Source of the DNA: Panax quinquefolius
Taxonomy: Eukaryota; Streptophyta; Magnoliopsida; Apiales; Araliaceae
Length of the DNA stretch: 64,000 nt
Assembly (NCBI GenBank): GCA_020205615.1
Contig: CM035173.1
Span: 30,658,293 to 30,722,292, forward strand
Direction: 5' to 3'
The translations under genes and the position numbers were made by a program. The notes under the pieces are model-generated. The model had not been told where the DNA came from and did not search any database. It saw nothing but the letters and a program-made list of their open reading frames with translations. This document shows, piece by piece, positions 1 through 10,225 of the stretch; the stretch's first letter is position 1, and each line of letters begins with the position of its first letter.

Positions 1-650
1 GTAGAGACACTAGTGCCTTCTCAACGTTGCGTACGTAATAATGGCGATTGGTCTACCAGTATGGACATTTTAATCCCAGCAGGTTTCCATGGCGGCCCAA
101 GAACCAGAAATGGTGGCCCTTCTAGTCTCATTGAGAGATGGAGGTCTGGTGGGCGCTGCGACTGTGGTGGCTGGGATATTGGGTGTCCACTCACAGTACT
201 CAACGCTAGGCCAAGTAGAACAGAGGTTTTGTCAAGTGCAGATATTAGCTGTGAGCCCAAGACATTTGATATCTTTGTAGAGGTGTGTCAAACAACTTCT
301 GCTCTCTCTCTATCTTTCAACACACACAAACACAAATAAAATGCTTGCAGCTATGTCCATAAAAATTAGATGATAGCTTATTTCTAGAAAGTTTCAACTG
401 TTTCATTCTTTTGAACTTTTAGTAGGCAACCACATACTTGTACTCAAATTCATGTGATCCATTGCCCACTTCTATTTTGCAGGGTTTAAAGCAAGATGTA
501 CCTGCCATGAGAATGGTAAACATTCATGATGGTTTGTATTATATTCCATTACAATCACCTCTTTCTGCTATGCAATCTTTCTCAATTGCTGTAGCTATTA
601 TTCATACGCACAGTCCCAACCTCCAACCCAAACTTTATAAGGTGAAATAG
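1..650 (+). CDS. DUF3527-family plant protein, last two exons (5' partial)
   Basis: Two exons read as one open frame: exon 1 enters from the window edge and runs to 282, the intron is 283-482 (GT donor, pyrimidine-rich tract and CAG acceptor), and exon 2 is 483-650 ending in TAG. The join is in phase 0 after FDIFVE. About 149 residues are visible. Diagnostic motifs are SLIERWRSGGRCDCGGWDIG, followed by GCPLTVL, and in exon 2 DGLYYIPLQSPLSAMQSFSI then VAIIH; this is the C-terminal DUF3527 pattern as I recall it. The molecular function of the family is not known to me. No frameshift or stop interrupts it, unlike everything downstream, so it is probably an active gene whose body lies to the left. 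Recognised from motif memory only; the splice model is inferred from sequence. Confidence 0.8.
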
Positions 651-2087
651 CAAGAAACAGGGATAAGATCCGTGTAATTGCTAGTTTCTTACTAAACTAT
701 GAGAAAGTCCAAGTTAAATCATTATACTTAATTAAGAGATTAGCTGTCTGTATTATGGTTGTAGATTTCACTGATGTGCGCCTCTTCCATCATCGTGAGT
801 CTAGTTGGTCCAATTGTAGTTAAGTTCATATATTATGCCCCCTAGAGAGAAAAATTATTGTAACTTGTATCATTTTGAGACTGAAAATAGATGTCGATTT
901 TTTTAATGATCTTTAGCATAAATCTTGTCTTTACATTAAGTTTTCACCCATCTCTAAAATGAACTTGGGCATTAAGAGGTCCATTGTGAAGTTCATAGTT
1001 GTAGAAGTAAATTTAGAGACTGCAATTTTAAAATAAGAAGTGGTTTCCATTGGTTATTTGTTTAAACGGTATTGTCTTTGCCAAGGGAATTTGAATAAAC
1101 CAACTCCTTTGTCTTTTACCAAGAGTCTGTCTTGCATGAGATAACACCGAACCCTGTTGTGAAAACTTAAGAACGGCTTGAACAAAGGTAGTTTGGTTCC
1201 TTGCGCGTGGTTTTTGCTCTTCTTGTTTTGGTTCGAAGTGAAAATGTTCATATGTATATGTAGAAGCCTGGTTTTTGAGGGCCTATTACTTGCCTCTTAA
1301 AGCATGGATCAGAAATCCCTCGAGACTCGCTCTCTCATTCGATCTTTTGCTGCTTTTTTGTTTTGGAAGCTGTCTTTTATTATGGAAACTACTTGATGCA
1401 TGTTTGTCCTACCCTTTCTTTGTTTTCACGTCTGGGAAACTTCTTCACTTCATGTTCACATCTTTGTCTCCCTCTTTCAAGTGAGTTGGGTTAGCCCTTA
1501 GGGTCAGAAGAGAGCTCATCTGTACTTATAAGTCTTCGTAACAGCATGAGAAGTATTAGATTGGCATAGTCCTTCCTGTTAGATTTGTTTCAGGTGCTGC
1601 AGATCCTAAGTAGACTAAAGAGGTGATTTTTGCTATATAAAGCAAAAAACACAAGGCATGCTACCAAGATTTCGGTTTTGACAAAGTTGGCGATGTCAAA
1701 TTCGACCAATGGAAATCTATCTCATCATAGGACAAGATGGGAAAATTTTCAAAAATGGCTTCCCAGAAGTTGTATGTATCATTTGCTGCGGGTATTTTCA
1801 GCAGGTAGTTCAACTTCAACTATTCTTGAGAAGCTTTCTGTATCTATTTGTTTACCTACCTAGTTGATTGATTTTATGGGATCAAGGGGTTCCTAGCTAT
1901 CTCATGTCCCAAATGTGGGATGTGAGGGCTCTACTCATTTAACTAATAATCACAACTATTGATTTTGAAATTCAGCTCTGCATTTTCATTTTATTATATT
2001 TTTCCTTTAATCATCTTTTGAGAATTGCAAGCTTTTGGGCATTGGAAATATGTGAATTTTAAGTCAAAGTAACCAACTTTATAATTA
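651..2087. other. 3' flank of the DUF3527 gene, no further gene seen
   Basis: Non-repetitive sequence of moderate AT content following the stop codon. It should contain the 3' UTR of the gene. Short open frames at 1275-1484 and 1630-1863 have no recognisable domain and no coding-like composition. I see no RNA gene or transposon end here. Confidence 0.5.
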
Positions 2088-2208
2088 CAACAATGTTACT
2101 ATCACATAAAAAATTTCATATAATGCTTATGCTCACACATGCCTCCGCCTGACATGTGGGCCCCGTAATATGCATGTGAGCAGATCTTTTTTAATGTGAT
2201 AATAACAT
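2088..2208. mobile_element. Small MITE-like palindromic element with 8-bp direct repeats
   Basis: The ends are inverted repeats: about 20 bp beginning near 2091 (ATGTTACTATCACAT-type) pairs with the complement of 2187-2208 (ATGTTATTATCACAT). A second inner pair, TGCTCACACATGC and GCATGTGAGCA, makes the whole 121 bp a hairpin. It is flanked by perfect direct repeats TATAATTA at 2080-2087 and 2209-2216, the 8-bp target duplication expected of hAT-type elements. Chance repeats are possible in AT-rich DNA. Confidence 0.55.
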
Positions 2209-2216
2209 TATAATTA

Positions 2217-3389
2217 GATGGAAAGGTTGATGGCAGTTATAGTAGATAATATTTTTTTAAACATGGTGCTAATTCTTGTTAAGTGTTTTTTTCCCTTCTT
2301 GCCAGACTTTCTTTCGAGATTTTATTTATTTTTTATTGAGAGATTTGTATTTTCGTTCGTCATAAATTGTTGAGATTATTATGTAATTCATTATATTCAA
2401 GTGGTTAAATTTCAAAGCTTAATTCCCAAAACGATGGCAAATGCAAATTCAAATTCAAAACTAGCATATATTCAGCCTCATTTTTATATTTAGGGAAATA
2501 AAAAAGTGATATTTTCACATATAATTAATTAATTAATTTTTTTTGTCGGTTGATTGCCTACTTTTTATATTATGAGCTGGGTTAAGTTTGGATCTGTTTT
2601 GAATGATAAAATAGAGGTTTTATATAAAGTAGAGATTCTTTTTAAAACATAATTTAAATGTAAGAGAGTCGTTTGATAGCCAATTTTTATAAATGTTAAA
2701 TAATTAATTCAAATAAAATCATCAGCAATGTATTTTTTAAGTATAATAAAATAAAATAATAATTATGACAATTTTACATAATTAATATAAAATATGGCAA
2801 TTGTGGTGGTAGTAGGTGGCGAGTGGTGGTGATGGTGGTGGTGGGTGGTGGTGTAGTGAGAGAAGTAAAATAAAGAATTATAAAAATAAAATTAAAATAA
2901 TGAGAGTAAAAGAGTAATGAGCAGTCTCTTTTTTCTAAAAAAAACTCGTCTCATTTACCTTTTTTAAGAGTCAAAATGAGGTTGACTAAATTTGTATCAA
3001 AAAGAAAAAGAAAAAAGTGAGATTAAAAAGAGGTCATCAGAAAAAGATACATTAAATTAATAAAGTATTAAAAGAAATCTCTAGTCTATCTAGTTTTAAG
3101 CTTTTTACCGCTAGGTTAAAATTATTTTTGCTGCCTTTAATTTCTTCTTTACTCACATTGTTTGGGTTATCTCACTAGCTTGGCTCACTCAGTTGGTACA
3201 TGTTTGAGGCTTTCTTTGAATTTAAATTATACGATTTTGTGTAATTAATGAGTTTTAATTGGATAGGAGGAATCTGGAGCATATCGGTTATGATTTTTTA
3301 CGCCGGTGATATATAATATCAGAAGAGCAAAAATTATCTTAAAGACAATACTGTACACTCGTCTCAATTCATATAAGATGAAAAGAAAA
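2217..3389. other. AT-rich intergenic DNA
   Basis: Very AT-rich, with runs of A and T and no coding signal. It contains the GTG-rich microsatellite at 2801-2858. Nothing else is identifiable before LINE-derived coding sequence begins near 3390. Confidence 0.5.
2801..2858 (+). repeat. GTG/GGT trinucleotide microsatellite
   Basis: Imperfect GGTGGT/GTGGTG tract of about 58 bp with AG interruptions, standing out against the AT-rich surroundings. Confidence 0.85.
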
Positions 3390-3467
3390 TAATTTTAGGA
3401 GAAATATCTTGGGGAGAAAAATTGAGAGCTCGATTTAATTCTGATATTAAGAGATGCAGGAATCGAA

Positions 3468-4508
3468 TTGTATCCCTTAAACCAAGCAATCGTTCTGAAG
3501 GAACAGGTTCAGCTCACTCGACTTCTACAACAACGAGCAAATTTTTGGAAACAAAGATTCAAGGTATTCTGGCTTAAGAATGGGGATGTGAATAGTAAGT
3601 TTTTTCACCTTTATGCATCAGTCCGTAAACGTAAAAATACTATTACAAGTTTAGTCGATGAGGAAGGGAATAAACATTATTGGGGTAGAGGTCTATCAAA
3701 GTTAATTTTTTATTACTTTGATAATCTGTTTCAATCAGGAGGAGTAGCTGATAATAAAATACTAGAAGCAGTTAGCATAAAGGTGACGCCGGAACAAAAT
3801 GTTATGTTAACTCGTCCTTTTACTGCTATTGAGATAAATGCAGCCATCAAGTCTATGCACCCGGATAAGAGCTCGGGACCCGATGGCTTCAATCCATGCT
3901 TTTACCAAACATATTGGGACGAAGTTGGTGTACAAGTAATGGAGGCCTGTTTAACGTGCTTGAATGGTTGTTTTCTTTCGGAAGGGTTAAATGTTACTAA
4001 TATAGTCCTTATTCCAAAAGTTAAGAAGCCGATGAAGATGGCAGAGTTGAGACTGATTTCGCTTTGCAATGTGATTATAAAAATTATGACGAAAGTGCTA
4101 GCAAATAGATTGAAAAATGTTTTAAACTCGGTGGTGTCGGAATGTTAGAGTGCTTTTATTCCGGGGAGATTGATAACAGATAATGTGATGATAGCATTTG
4201 AAGTAGGGCACTATTTGAAGCGGAAACGGCAAGGTAAACATGGGTATGCATCGTTGAAAATTGACATGGCCAAAGCTTATGTTAGAGTGGAATGGTATTT
4301 TCTTAAGCGAGTTATGATAAAGCTTGGTTTCGCGACACAGTGGGTTAAACTTGTGATGCTCTTCGTCACTACAGTTAAGTACTCGGTGGTAAGTTCGGGT
4401 CACGTCATTCCTGATATTATCCATGAAGGGGTCTCGAGCGAGGATCCGATTTCTCGTGTTGTTCTTACTTTGTGCGGAGGGGCTTTCATCTATCCTTACC
4501 TGGTATGA
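3468..4508 (+). pseudogene. LINE ORF2, fingers/palm part of RT
   Basis: Reads DKSSGPDGFNPCFYQ near 3865-3909, the plant L1 motif 'P.KSPGPDGF', then ANRL (RT motif 2 area), and after the stop IPGRLITDN and KIDMAKAY. The last two are RT motifs with the catalytic Asp in 'D.AKAYD'; here the second conserved Asp is replaced by Val (AKAYVRVEW). A single in-frame TAG at 4146-4148 replaces the usual Gln of 'ECQSAFIPGR', compatible with a CAG to TAG change. The start given is where the frame opens; homology continues upstream to about 3390 in a shifted frame. The frame is lost near 4430-4460 and continues in the next entry. Confidence 0.85.
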
Positions 4509-5952
4509 GCGTGAAAGAAAAATTCATGGATGCAAGGTAACTAAGACTGCCCCAATTGTTTCTCATTTATTCTTTGCGGATGATAGTTTCCTGTTTTTCC
4601 GTGCAACTTTGGAGGAATGTACTGCTATCAAAACATGTCTGCGTTTATACGAGGAGGCGTCGGGCCAGAAAGTTAATTTCAACAAATCCCCAATCGTTCT
4701 TAGTCCTAATGTGGATAGAGGATTATCCCAAGCAATTGCAACCTCATTGAATGTACCGATATGTACCAATCATGGGAAGTATCTTAAAGCCCCTTCTCTT
4801 GTTGGTCGAAATAAATTATCGGTGTTTGCTTATGTAAAAGAGAAGGCATGGAAAAGATTCTATAGCTGGAAGTCTAATTTTCTATCTTGTGCGGGTAAAG
4901 AAGTGTTATTGAAATCTGTCATTCAAGCGATTCCAAGTTATATCATGGGTACCTTTCTATTTCCAGTCGATCTTTGTGATGAGTTGGAAAGAATGATGAA
5001 TAGTTTTTGGTGGGGTTTGGGAGGTAAGAAGGGTACTGGGATTCGTTGGCAGCGGTGGGAGAAATTATGTATTCGGAAAGAGCACGGAGGCATGGGCTTT
5101 CGAAATTTACACAATTTTAATATTGCAATGTTAGCAAAGCAGAGTTGGAGACTTATTAATAATCCAACTTTACTGGTTGCTCAAGTTTTCAAAGCAAGGT
5201 ATTTCAAATCGGGTTCATTCTTGGAGGCTAGTATGGGGTATAATCTGAGCTTTATTTGGCGTAGTTTAATGGTGACACAAGAGTTAATTAAAAGTGGGTG
5301 TCGTTGGAGAGTTGGTGATGGTTCCTCTATCTGTATATTTAGTGATCCGTGGTTACCGGTTGTGTTGAATCCTTACGTTGAGTTAAGCACCTCGGAGCAT
5401 ATGTCTATGGCTAAGGTAGACATACTAATTAATCCAGGTATGGCTACATGGAACTATGATGTTATTCGTACTATGTTCTGTGAAAGAGATGCACGACTCA
5501 TCTATTCAATCCCTCTCTCTAAATCACTCATTGTTGATAAGCGAATTTGGAGTTGGGATCAAAAGGGTCGTTATTCGGTAAAATCTGGATATTGGGTTCT
5601 CCAAACTGGTGGGGAGATAGTGTCATCTCCTCCTATCACAAACTGGGCAGAGGTTTGGAATCGCTCAGTGCCGCCGAAAGTGATAAACTTCCTTTGGCGT
5701 AGCCTATCTGGCTGCTTACCATGTCTCTCTTTTCTCCGGACCCGACAAGTTGACGTTGATATTCTATGTCCGATGTGCAGTAATGGGGTGGAAACGGATT
5801 TTCATTTGCTCATTAAATGCCCGGTAGCAAAGGAAATTTGGACAGCGTCTATAGTTAGCGATCATTCGGAGGGAACTATTTCTATTGCACACTGGTGGAA
5901 TAAGCTGCGAACGCAGTGTTCGAGTGATCAGCTAGATATGGTAGCATGTTAA
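4423..5952 (+). pseudogene. LINE ORF2, RT catalytic FADD to zf-RVT
   Basis: Open for about 500 codons. HLFFADDSFLFF at about 4567-4602 is the plant L1 catalytic box (FADD in place of YADD). The thumb and connection regions follow, with typical L1 phrases such as SFWWG and 'GGMGFRNLHNFNIAMLAKQ'. The zinc-binding zf-RVT domain lies at about 5650-5840: PPKVINFLWR, then CPMC near 5767 and HLLIKCP, giving a C-x2-C...H...C layout. The first ~30 residues before TWYERE are partly out of frame with true homology. The frame shifts at 5946-5952 into the RNase H part. It cannot encode a full ORF2 as read. Confidence 0.88.
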
Positions 5953-6598
5953 TATGGTTCATTTGGCTTAATCGTAACAAGCGAGTGTGGAGGAATAAGC
6001 AGCAGCCGAGTGTTGTATTGGTTCACGAAGCTCATTGTAGTTTATTGGAATGGAAAGAAGTCAGGAAACAAGCTAATGTGCCTCGGACCCGTGTACAGGT
6101 TCACAATTCTGGCTGGCAAAAACCGGAGGTTGGCCTAAAAAAGTGTAATGCTGATGCAGGGTTATTCCCCGAAGATGGAAAAGTGGGCTATGGCTGTGTG
6201 GTTAGGGATGATACCGGTAGTTTTGTTGCGGGTATGCAAGGCTCGTTGATAGGTTTATTCTCTCCTTCAGTTGCTGAAGCAATGGGCATTAGGGAAGCGT
6301 TTAGTTGGCTGAAAAGGTCTGGAATAGATCAAGTGGTTTTGGAATCTGATGCTCTTGGGGTGATTAATGCAATCAATAATGACATTCTGGATGACTCGGG
6401 ACTTGGCGTCATCATTAATGATTGTAAAGTTCTTCAAAGAGAATTTAGATTTTGTCTTTTCTCTTACGTTCGCGATCGGTAATTGTGTTGCTCATGTCTT
6501 GCAAAGGCGTCACGCTACGTAATACGGTCAAGTCGGGTGGATAGATAGTCCTCCTTTGATTATTTTTGATGTACTTGCGAATAATTTGACTTATTGAA
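5946..6598 (+). pseudogene. LINE ORF2 RNase H (RVT_3) domain, copy A
   Basis: CNADAG, GYGCVVRDDTGSF, AEAMGIREAF and LESDALGVINAI are the four blocks of the plant RVT_3 RNase H fold, holding the acidic residues D (NADAG), E (AEAMG) and D (ESDA). The frame breaks at about 6470-6480; the remainder (CVAHVLA, DVLANNLTY) is readable in another frame to the stop near 6598. The second copy at 10,215-10,733 is uninterrupted. Base differences between copies cluster at CAG/CTG sites, so the break here may be a sequence error. Confidence 0.88.
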
Positions 6599-6632
6599 TG
6601 CATGGTTCCTTTCAAAAAAATTTAGGAAAAAT

Positions 6633-7047
6633 ATAGAGCATGTTCGACATTGACGTATAAGTTGGTCAAACCAACTTATAAGTGACAATAACTTTTTTTT
6701 CTACTTATAAATTGATTTTTAAGTAAAAAAATTAAGTAAGTATTTGTAATCTATTTTAAAGGTACTTATAATTCATTTTAAAATAAGTTAGTTTGACCAA
6801 ATATAATGTCTATTTTGCCCCACTTTTTATTAATGCCATTTTTAGTAATTGTTACATTTGATTTGAACTTATAAGTCATTATATGAACGAAACGACTTTA
6901 TAACTTGTTTTAATTTAATTTCTTACTTATAAGTCAAATTGATGTGAACGCTTTTATTTATAAGTCAAAACTTAAAATAATTTATGAGGTAACTTATATT
7001 TTAATTTTAAGTGATTTTAAAATAAGTCGTTGGCAAGCAAGCTCTAT
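6633..7047. mobile_element. MITE with ~20-bp terminal inverted repeats, copy A
   Basis: The left end, ATAGAGCATGTTCGACATTG, pairs with the complement of the right end, ATAGAGCTTGCTTGCCAACG. A near-perfect palindrome ATAAGTTGGT...ACCAACTTAT sits just inside the left end. AT-rich, about 415 bp, no coding capacity. Located between the LINE 3' end and the copia LTR in both copies of the duplication. No clear target duplication was seen. Confidence 0.65.
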
Positions 7048-7362
7048 GGGTGTTAATCTTCTTTGTTGAATCGATAGCTAGTTGTGGATGTAAAAGTATA
7101 AATTGTTATAAAACTTTAGCAAAAAGTGTATAAAGATACTCTTATAATTGTTTGCGTAAATTTAGAGAGAATAAACAAGAGAAAAGAGAGAGAAAACCTT
7201 GAGAAAAACTTATATTTTCCTTGATGATTAACTTCCTTATATAGGAGAAGGAGAAGTCACGGGGAGGAAATGATTCACGAGCGGAAGAAAGGAGAAGGAG
7301 AAAGGAAGAGTACTACTCACTGTGTGATAACCCTCAAAGGAGGAATCACTTTATATGTAACA
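7048..7362 (-). repeat. Copia LTR (minus), copy A
   Basis: Read on the minus strand it starts TGTTACATATAAAGTG after a polypurine tract (complement of 7363-7375) and holds a TATA box (CCTATATAAGG, complement of 7236-7246). About 0.3 kb. Same sequence as 11,183-11,499 with small indels. Confidence 0.65.
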
Positions 7363-7596
7363 CTTCCCCGATTTTCTCCGATAGAAGATTTTGTCTCATT
7401 AAAAACCTTGTTAAGAAAACCCAGTGGGAAAAACTTAACGAAGGGAAAAAGAGTACATATATTTTACATAAATATCTTAATTGATTTCCTCGTTAAAACC
7501 TTGTCGGAAAAACCCATTGGGATAAAAATCGTGACTAAGGAAAAAAGTGCAGATCTTCCCTCAAAAGGAATTCATTACTCCGGTGATGAAATGTTG

Positions 7597-8040
7597 TCAT
7601 AAGTCTTTCGGTCGACACATTTCGATCCTTTTCCGAAGTTTTGTAACGTTGCATTTGGTAGCGACTTTGTGAATAAGTCGGCTAGATTATCACATGATCG
7701 AATTTGATGCACATTTATATCACCCTTCTTTTGTAGCTTTCATGTGTAAAAAGAAGAATTTAGGTGAAATGTGCTTTGTTCTATCTCCTTGATGTACCCT
7801 ACTCTAAGTTGAGCAATGCATGCAGCGTTATCCTCATACAGAATTGTAGGAATGCCTTTGATTGATGGTAATCCACATGATTTTTGAATATGTTGAATAA
7901 TTGATCTCAACCAAACACACTCTCTACTTGCTTCATGTATAACGAGAATCTCTGAGTGATTTAAAGATATAGTTGTCATGGTTTGCTTTGTGGATTTTCA
8001 GGATATAGCCGTGTCACAATATGTAAATACATAACTTGTT
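7597..8040 (-). pseudogene. Copia RNase H C-terminus, copy A
   Basis: Minus-strand sequence encodes the LYEDNAACIAQLRVGYIK segment of copia RNase H and the trailing LADLFTKSLP region, now split by frameshifts (for example near 7740-7800). Copy B at 11,736 keeps this in one frame. The block ends abruptly at about 8040, where homology with copy B stops. Confidence 0.8.
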
Positions 8041-8064
8041 CACTCGCTTAGTACTCCCAATTCT

Positions 8065-9578
8065 CAGAGTCGGTCCTAGATTTTCTAAGGTCAATGGCAA
8101 ATTTTTTCAAGCGTGCCCCTTTATATAAATTAAATAAATAAATAAATAAATTATCAACTAATTAATTTTATTAAAATTATAAGAATTTACAAAAGATAAG
8201 GAAGAACACTTTAAAATGTCATCGAAACAAAGAATCATCAAATGTACATACAAAATAAAAATATCAATAAAATCGGTAAAACTAATGAAATACACACTAT
8301 AGTTGGCAAGTTTTACTGATTACACAATTGAACTTTTAATTTTTCAAATTACCCCACTAAACTAATTATTATTTTAAAACTGGGTTATTCCGTTAATAAA
8401 AAATAAACGAACGTTAATGTTTTATCTACAAAATTAATGAATTACCAACTGTAGTTGACACGTTTTATTAATTACATCATTGAACTTTTAATTTTTCAGA
8501 TTACCCCATTAAACTAATTAAAAATAATTATTTTAAATATTTTTAAAAATAATTATTATTTTCAGTAAAAAATATTAGAAACTTTAATTTTTTCCATAAA
8601 ATGAGTAAAGTTTCATAAAATATAGATTTAAAAAAATTAAAGTTTTATGAAACCTTACTAATTTTTAAATTTTTTTTTTTTTTGAAAATATAGTTTATTT
8701 TTTTTGAATCTATATTTTATAAAATTTTACTCATTTTTTAAAAATATGAAAAATTTTCTATTTTTTTCTTGAAAATAATATTTATTTATAAAATTATTAA
8801 TTTCTTTTTTGAAAAAATTAAATCAATTTTTTTATTTATCTTTTCTTGTTTTTTTTATTTTAATTTCTATTTTTAGTTTTTTAAAATTTTTTATAATATT
8901 AAGAATGGGTCATTCTGTTTAAAAATTAAAGAGACATTAATTTAATTTAAAATCACTTTAATTTTTTGAATCTAAATTTTATGAAACTACTAATTTTATG
9001 AAGTAAAAAAGTTCTAATATTTTTTACTTAAAATAATAACTATTTTTATAAATATTTAAAATAATTATTTTTAATTAGTTTGATGGGGTAATTTAAAAAT
9101 TAAAAGTTCATGGTGTAATCAAGAAAAATGTGACAACTCTGATGGGTAATTCGTTAGTTTTGTAGATAAAAATTAACGTCCGTTTATTTTTTTTAACGGA
9201 ATGACCCAATTTCAAAATAATAATTAGTGGTGTAATTTGAAAAATTAAAAGTTTAATGGTGTTATCAGTAAAACCTACCAACTACAGTTTTACTAACTAC
9301 AGTGGGTATTTCTTTAGTTTTGCCCAATAAAATTTAAATCACAAAACATCATTTAAAATGTCTTTTGTTACACTTTGAGATGCAAAATCATCAATTATAC
9401 TATCATATTTAATATTTTATAACATATCATTTTTAATGCATAATATCGCTAATTTTTTTATTATTTTATTTTTTTTATACACATAAATACATAAATTTAT
9501 AAAAAAAAAAAATTGAGTTCCCCTCAATTGTGGGCCCTGAACAATTACCCGGTTGGTCCATGCCCAGGGCCGTCGCTG
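8065..9578. mobile_element. Probable non-autonomous hAT-like element
   Basis: The left end CAGAGTCGGTCCTAG is the imperfect inverse of the right end (complement of 9560-9578: CAGCGACGGCCCTGGGC). Flanks are CCAATTCT (8057-8064) and CCAATCCC (9579-9586), six of eight identical, which fits an old 8-bp target duplication. The interior is AT-rich, without transposase, and contains a large inverted repeat annotated separately. Confidence 0.5.
8273..9328. repeat. Large inverted repeat (foldback) inside the hAT-like element
   Basis: Arms of roughly 290 bp: 8273-8565 (containing ATTGAACTTTTAATTTTTC twice) is complementary to about 9030-9328 (GAAAAATTAAAAGTTTAATG and related). Within each arm a ~110-bp motif recurs (8310 and 8460; 9080 and 9225). 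The centre is A/T homopolymer-rich and itself partly self-complementary. It is probably a MITE or foldback transposon nested in the surrounding element. Confidence 0.7.
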
Positions 9579-9585
9579 CCAATCC

Positions 9586-9611
9586 CTATCCTATCCTATC
9601 CTATCCTATCC
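9586..9611 (+). repeat. (CTATC)n short tandem repeat
   Basis: Five consecutive CTATC units directly beside the right end of the hAT-like element. Confidence 0.9.
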
Positions 9612-10146
9612 ATGCTTTTAATATGTATTAAAATGGTAGAACATAATATTAGATTCCAATGCAGACCGTGCTTTAGTACTACTCTTGGAGAAATTCATCA
9701 AAACACTAGAAAAGAACAAGTTCATGCTATCGAATTTTTACCAAAACAAGTTAAAACTAGCTGCACCAAGGGTAATTATGTTTCCTTATTTCGGATAATT
9801 AAATAAGTGCTTTTTTATAGTCTTTACTCTTTAGATGCAAAGAGATTTTTTGGGTAAAAGATTGAAAAAAAGGATAAGGTATAAGATCAATAATATAATT
9901 TTTGGGTTGGGTTGGGTTGGGTTGGGTTGGGGTGGTGGGGGGGGGGGAGTGGGGTGGCATGGGGTGGGGTGATGGGAAGATAGAATAAGTGAGAAATATA
10001 GGCCAACATAAGATATTTGCCATAGATAATGTTGGGATAGTGATGTTAACTACACTTATTTTAGGCTGTTGTCTAGCTGATCTTCGTACAGATTTAAGAC
10101 TAGTGTTTAACGGATTCGGTTAGCATAAAGTTTATTTTTAATAAGT
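9612..10146. other. Unassigned spacer between duplication copies
   Basis: Holds a short open stretch near 9630-9806 without a recognised domain, then the G-rich tract at 9903-9975. No gene or element ends are evident. Confidence 0.4.
9903..9975 (+). repeat. G-rich tract: (GGGTT)n then poly-G/GGGGT
   Basis: Five GGGTT units followed by a run of 11-12 G and several GGGGTG blocks. At least six G-runs of three or more lie close together on the plus strand, enough for G-quadruplex folding. It is not the plant telomere repeat (TTTAGGG). Confidence 0.85.
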
Positions 10147-10149
10147 TGG

Positions 10150-10225
10150 TCAATTGGTTAATTGATCAATAGAGTGCTGACGCACAGAGTCTTACTTATA
10201 TGTCAATTGGTTAATTGATCAATAG
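10150..10225 (+). repeat. Direct repeat of 23 bp at the left edge of copy B
   Basis: A 23-bp word beginning TCAATTGGTTAATTGATCAA occurs at 10,150-10,172 and again at 10,203-10,225; the second copy ends exactly where homology to copy A begins. The word is partly palindromic (AATTGGTTAATT). Confidence 0.85.

Larger units (their letters stand above)
3390..6620 (+). mobile_element. 5'-truncated L1-type LINE with RNase H
   Basis: A non-LTR retrotransposon remnant. It begins inside ORF2, upstream of the RT domain; ORF1 and the endonuclease are absent, which is the usual result of incomplete target-primed reverse transcription. Order: RT (3468-4750), zf-RVT zinc region (about 5640-5830), RNase H of the RVT_3 type (about 6100-6598). 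The 3' end is taken after the stop at about 6598 at the short A-run 6614-6620, directly before a MITE. Several frameshifts and one TAG break the frame. A second copy of the tail lies at 10,225-10,733. Confidence 0.85.
6091..8040 (+). repeat. Segmental duplication, copy A
   Basis: Matches 10,225-12,177 almost base for base: LINE RNase H tail, MITE, copia 3' LTR and the end of a minus-strand copia polyprotein. Left of the block the LINE continues only in copy A; right of it the copia continues only in copy B. Copy A has more indels and CTG/CAG disruptions than copy B. Confidence 0.92.

Noticed and set aside
1054..1863. Short open frames at 1054-1251 (minus), 1275-1484 and 1630-1863 (plus)
   Set aside because: No domain, no conserved motif, no codon pattern; expected by chance in non-coding DNA.
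6091..8040. Copy A/B considered as LINE 3' transduction
   Set aside because: Copy B continues into copia sequence not present in A, and A continues into LINE not present in B; neither has a poly-A end with flanking TSD. Duplication or assembly error fits better.
9513..9806. 97-codon frame spanning the hAT-like right end and the (CTATC)n repeat
   Set aside because: It crosses a transposon boundary and a simple repeat and has no recognisable domain; noted only as unassigned spacer.
9903..9960. (GGGTT)n considered as interstitial telomere DNA
   Set aside because: The plant telomere unit is TTTAGGG; no such unit is present.
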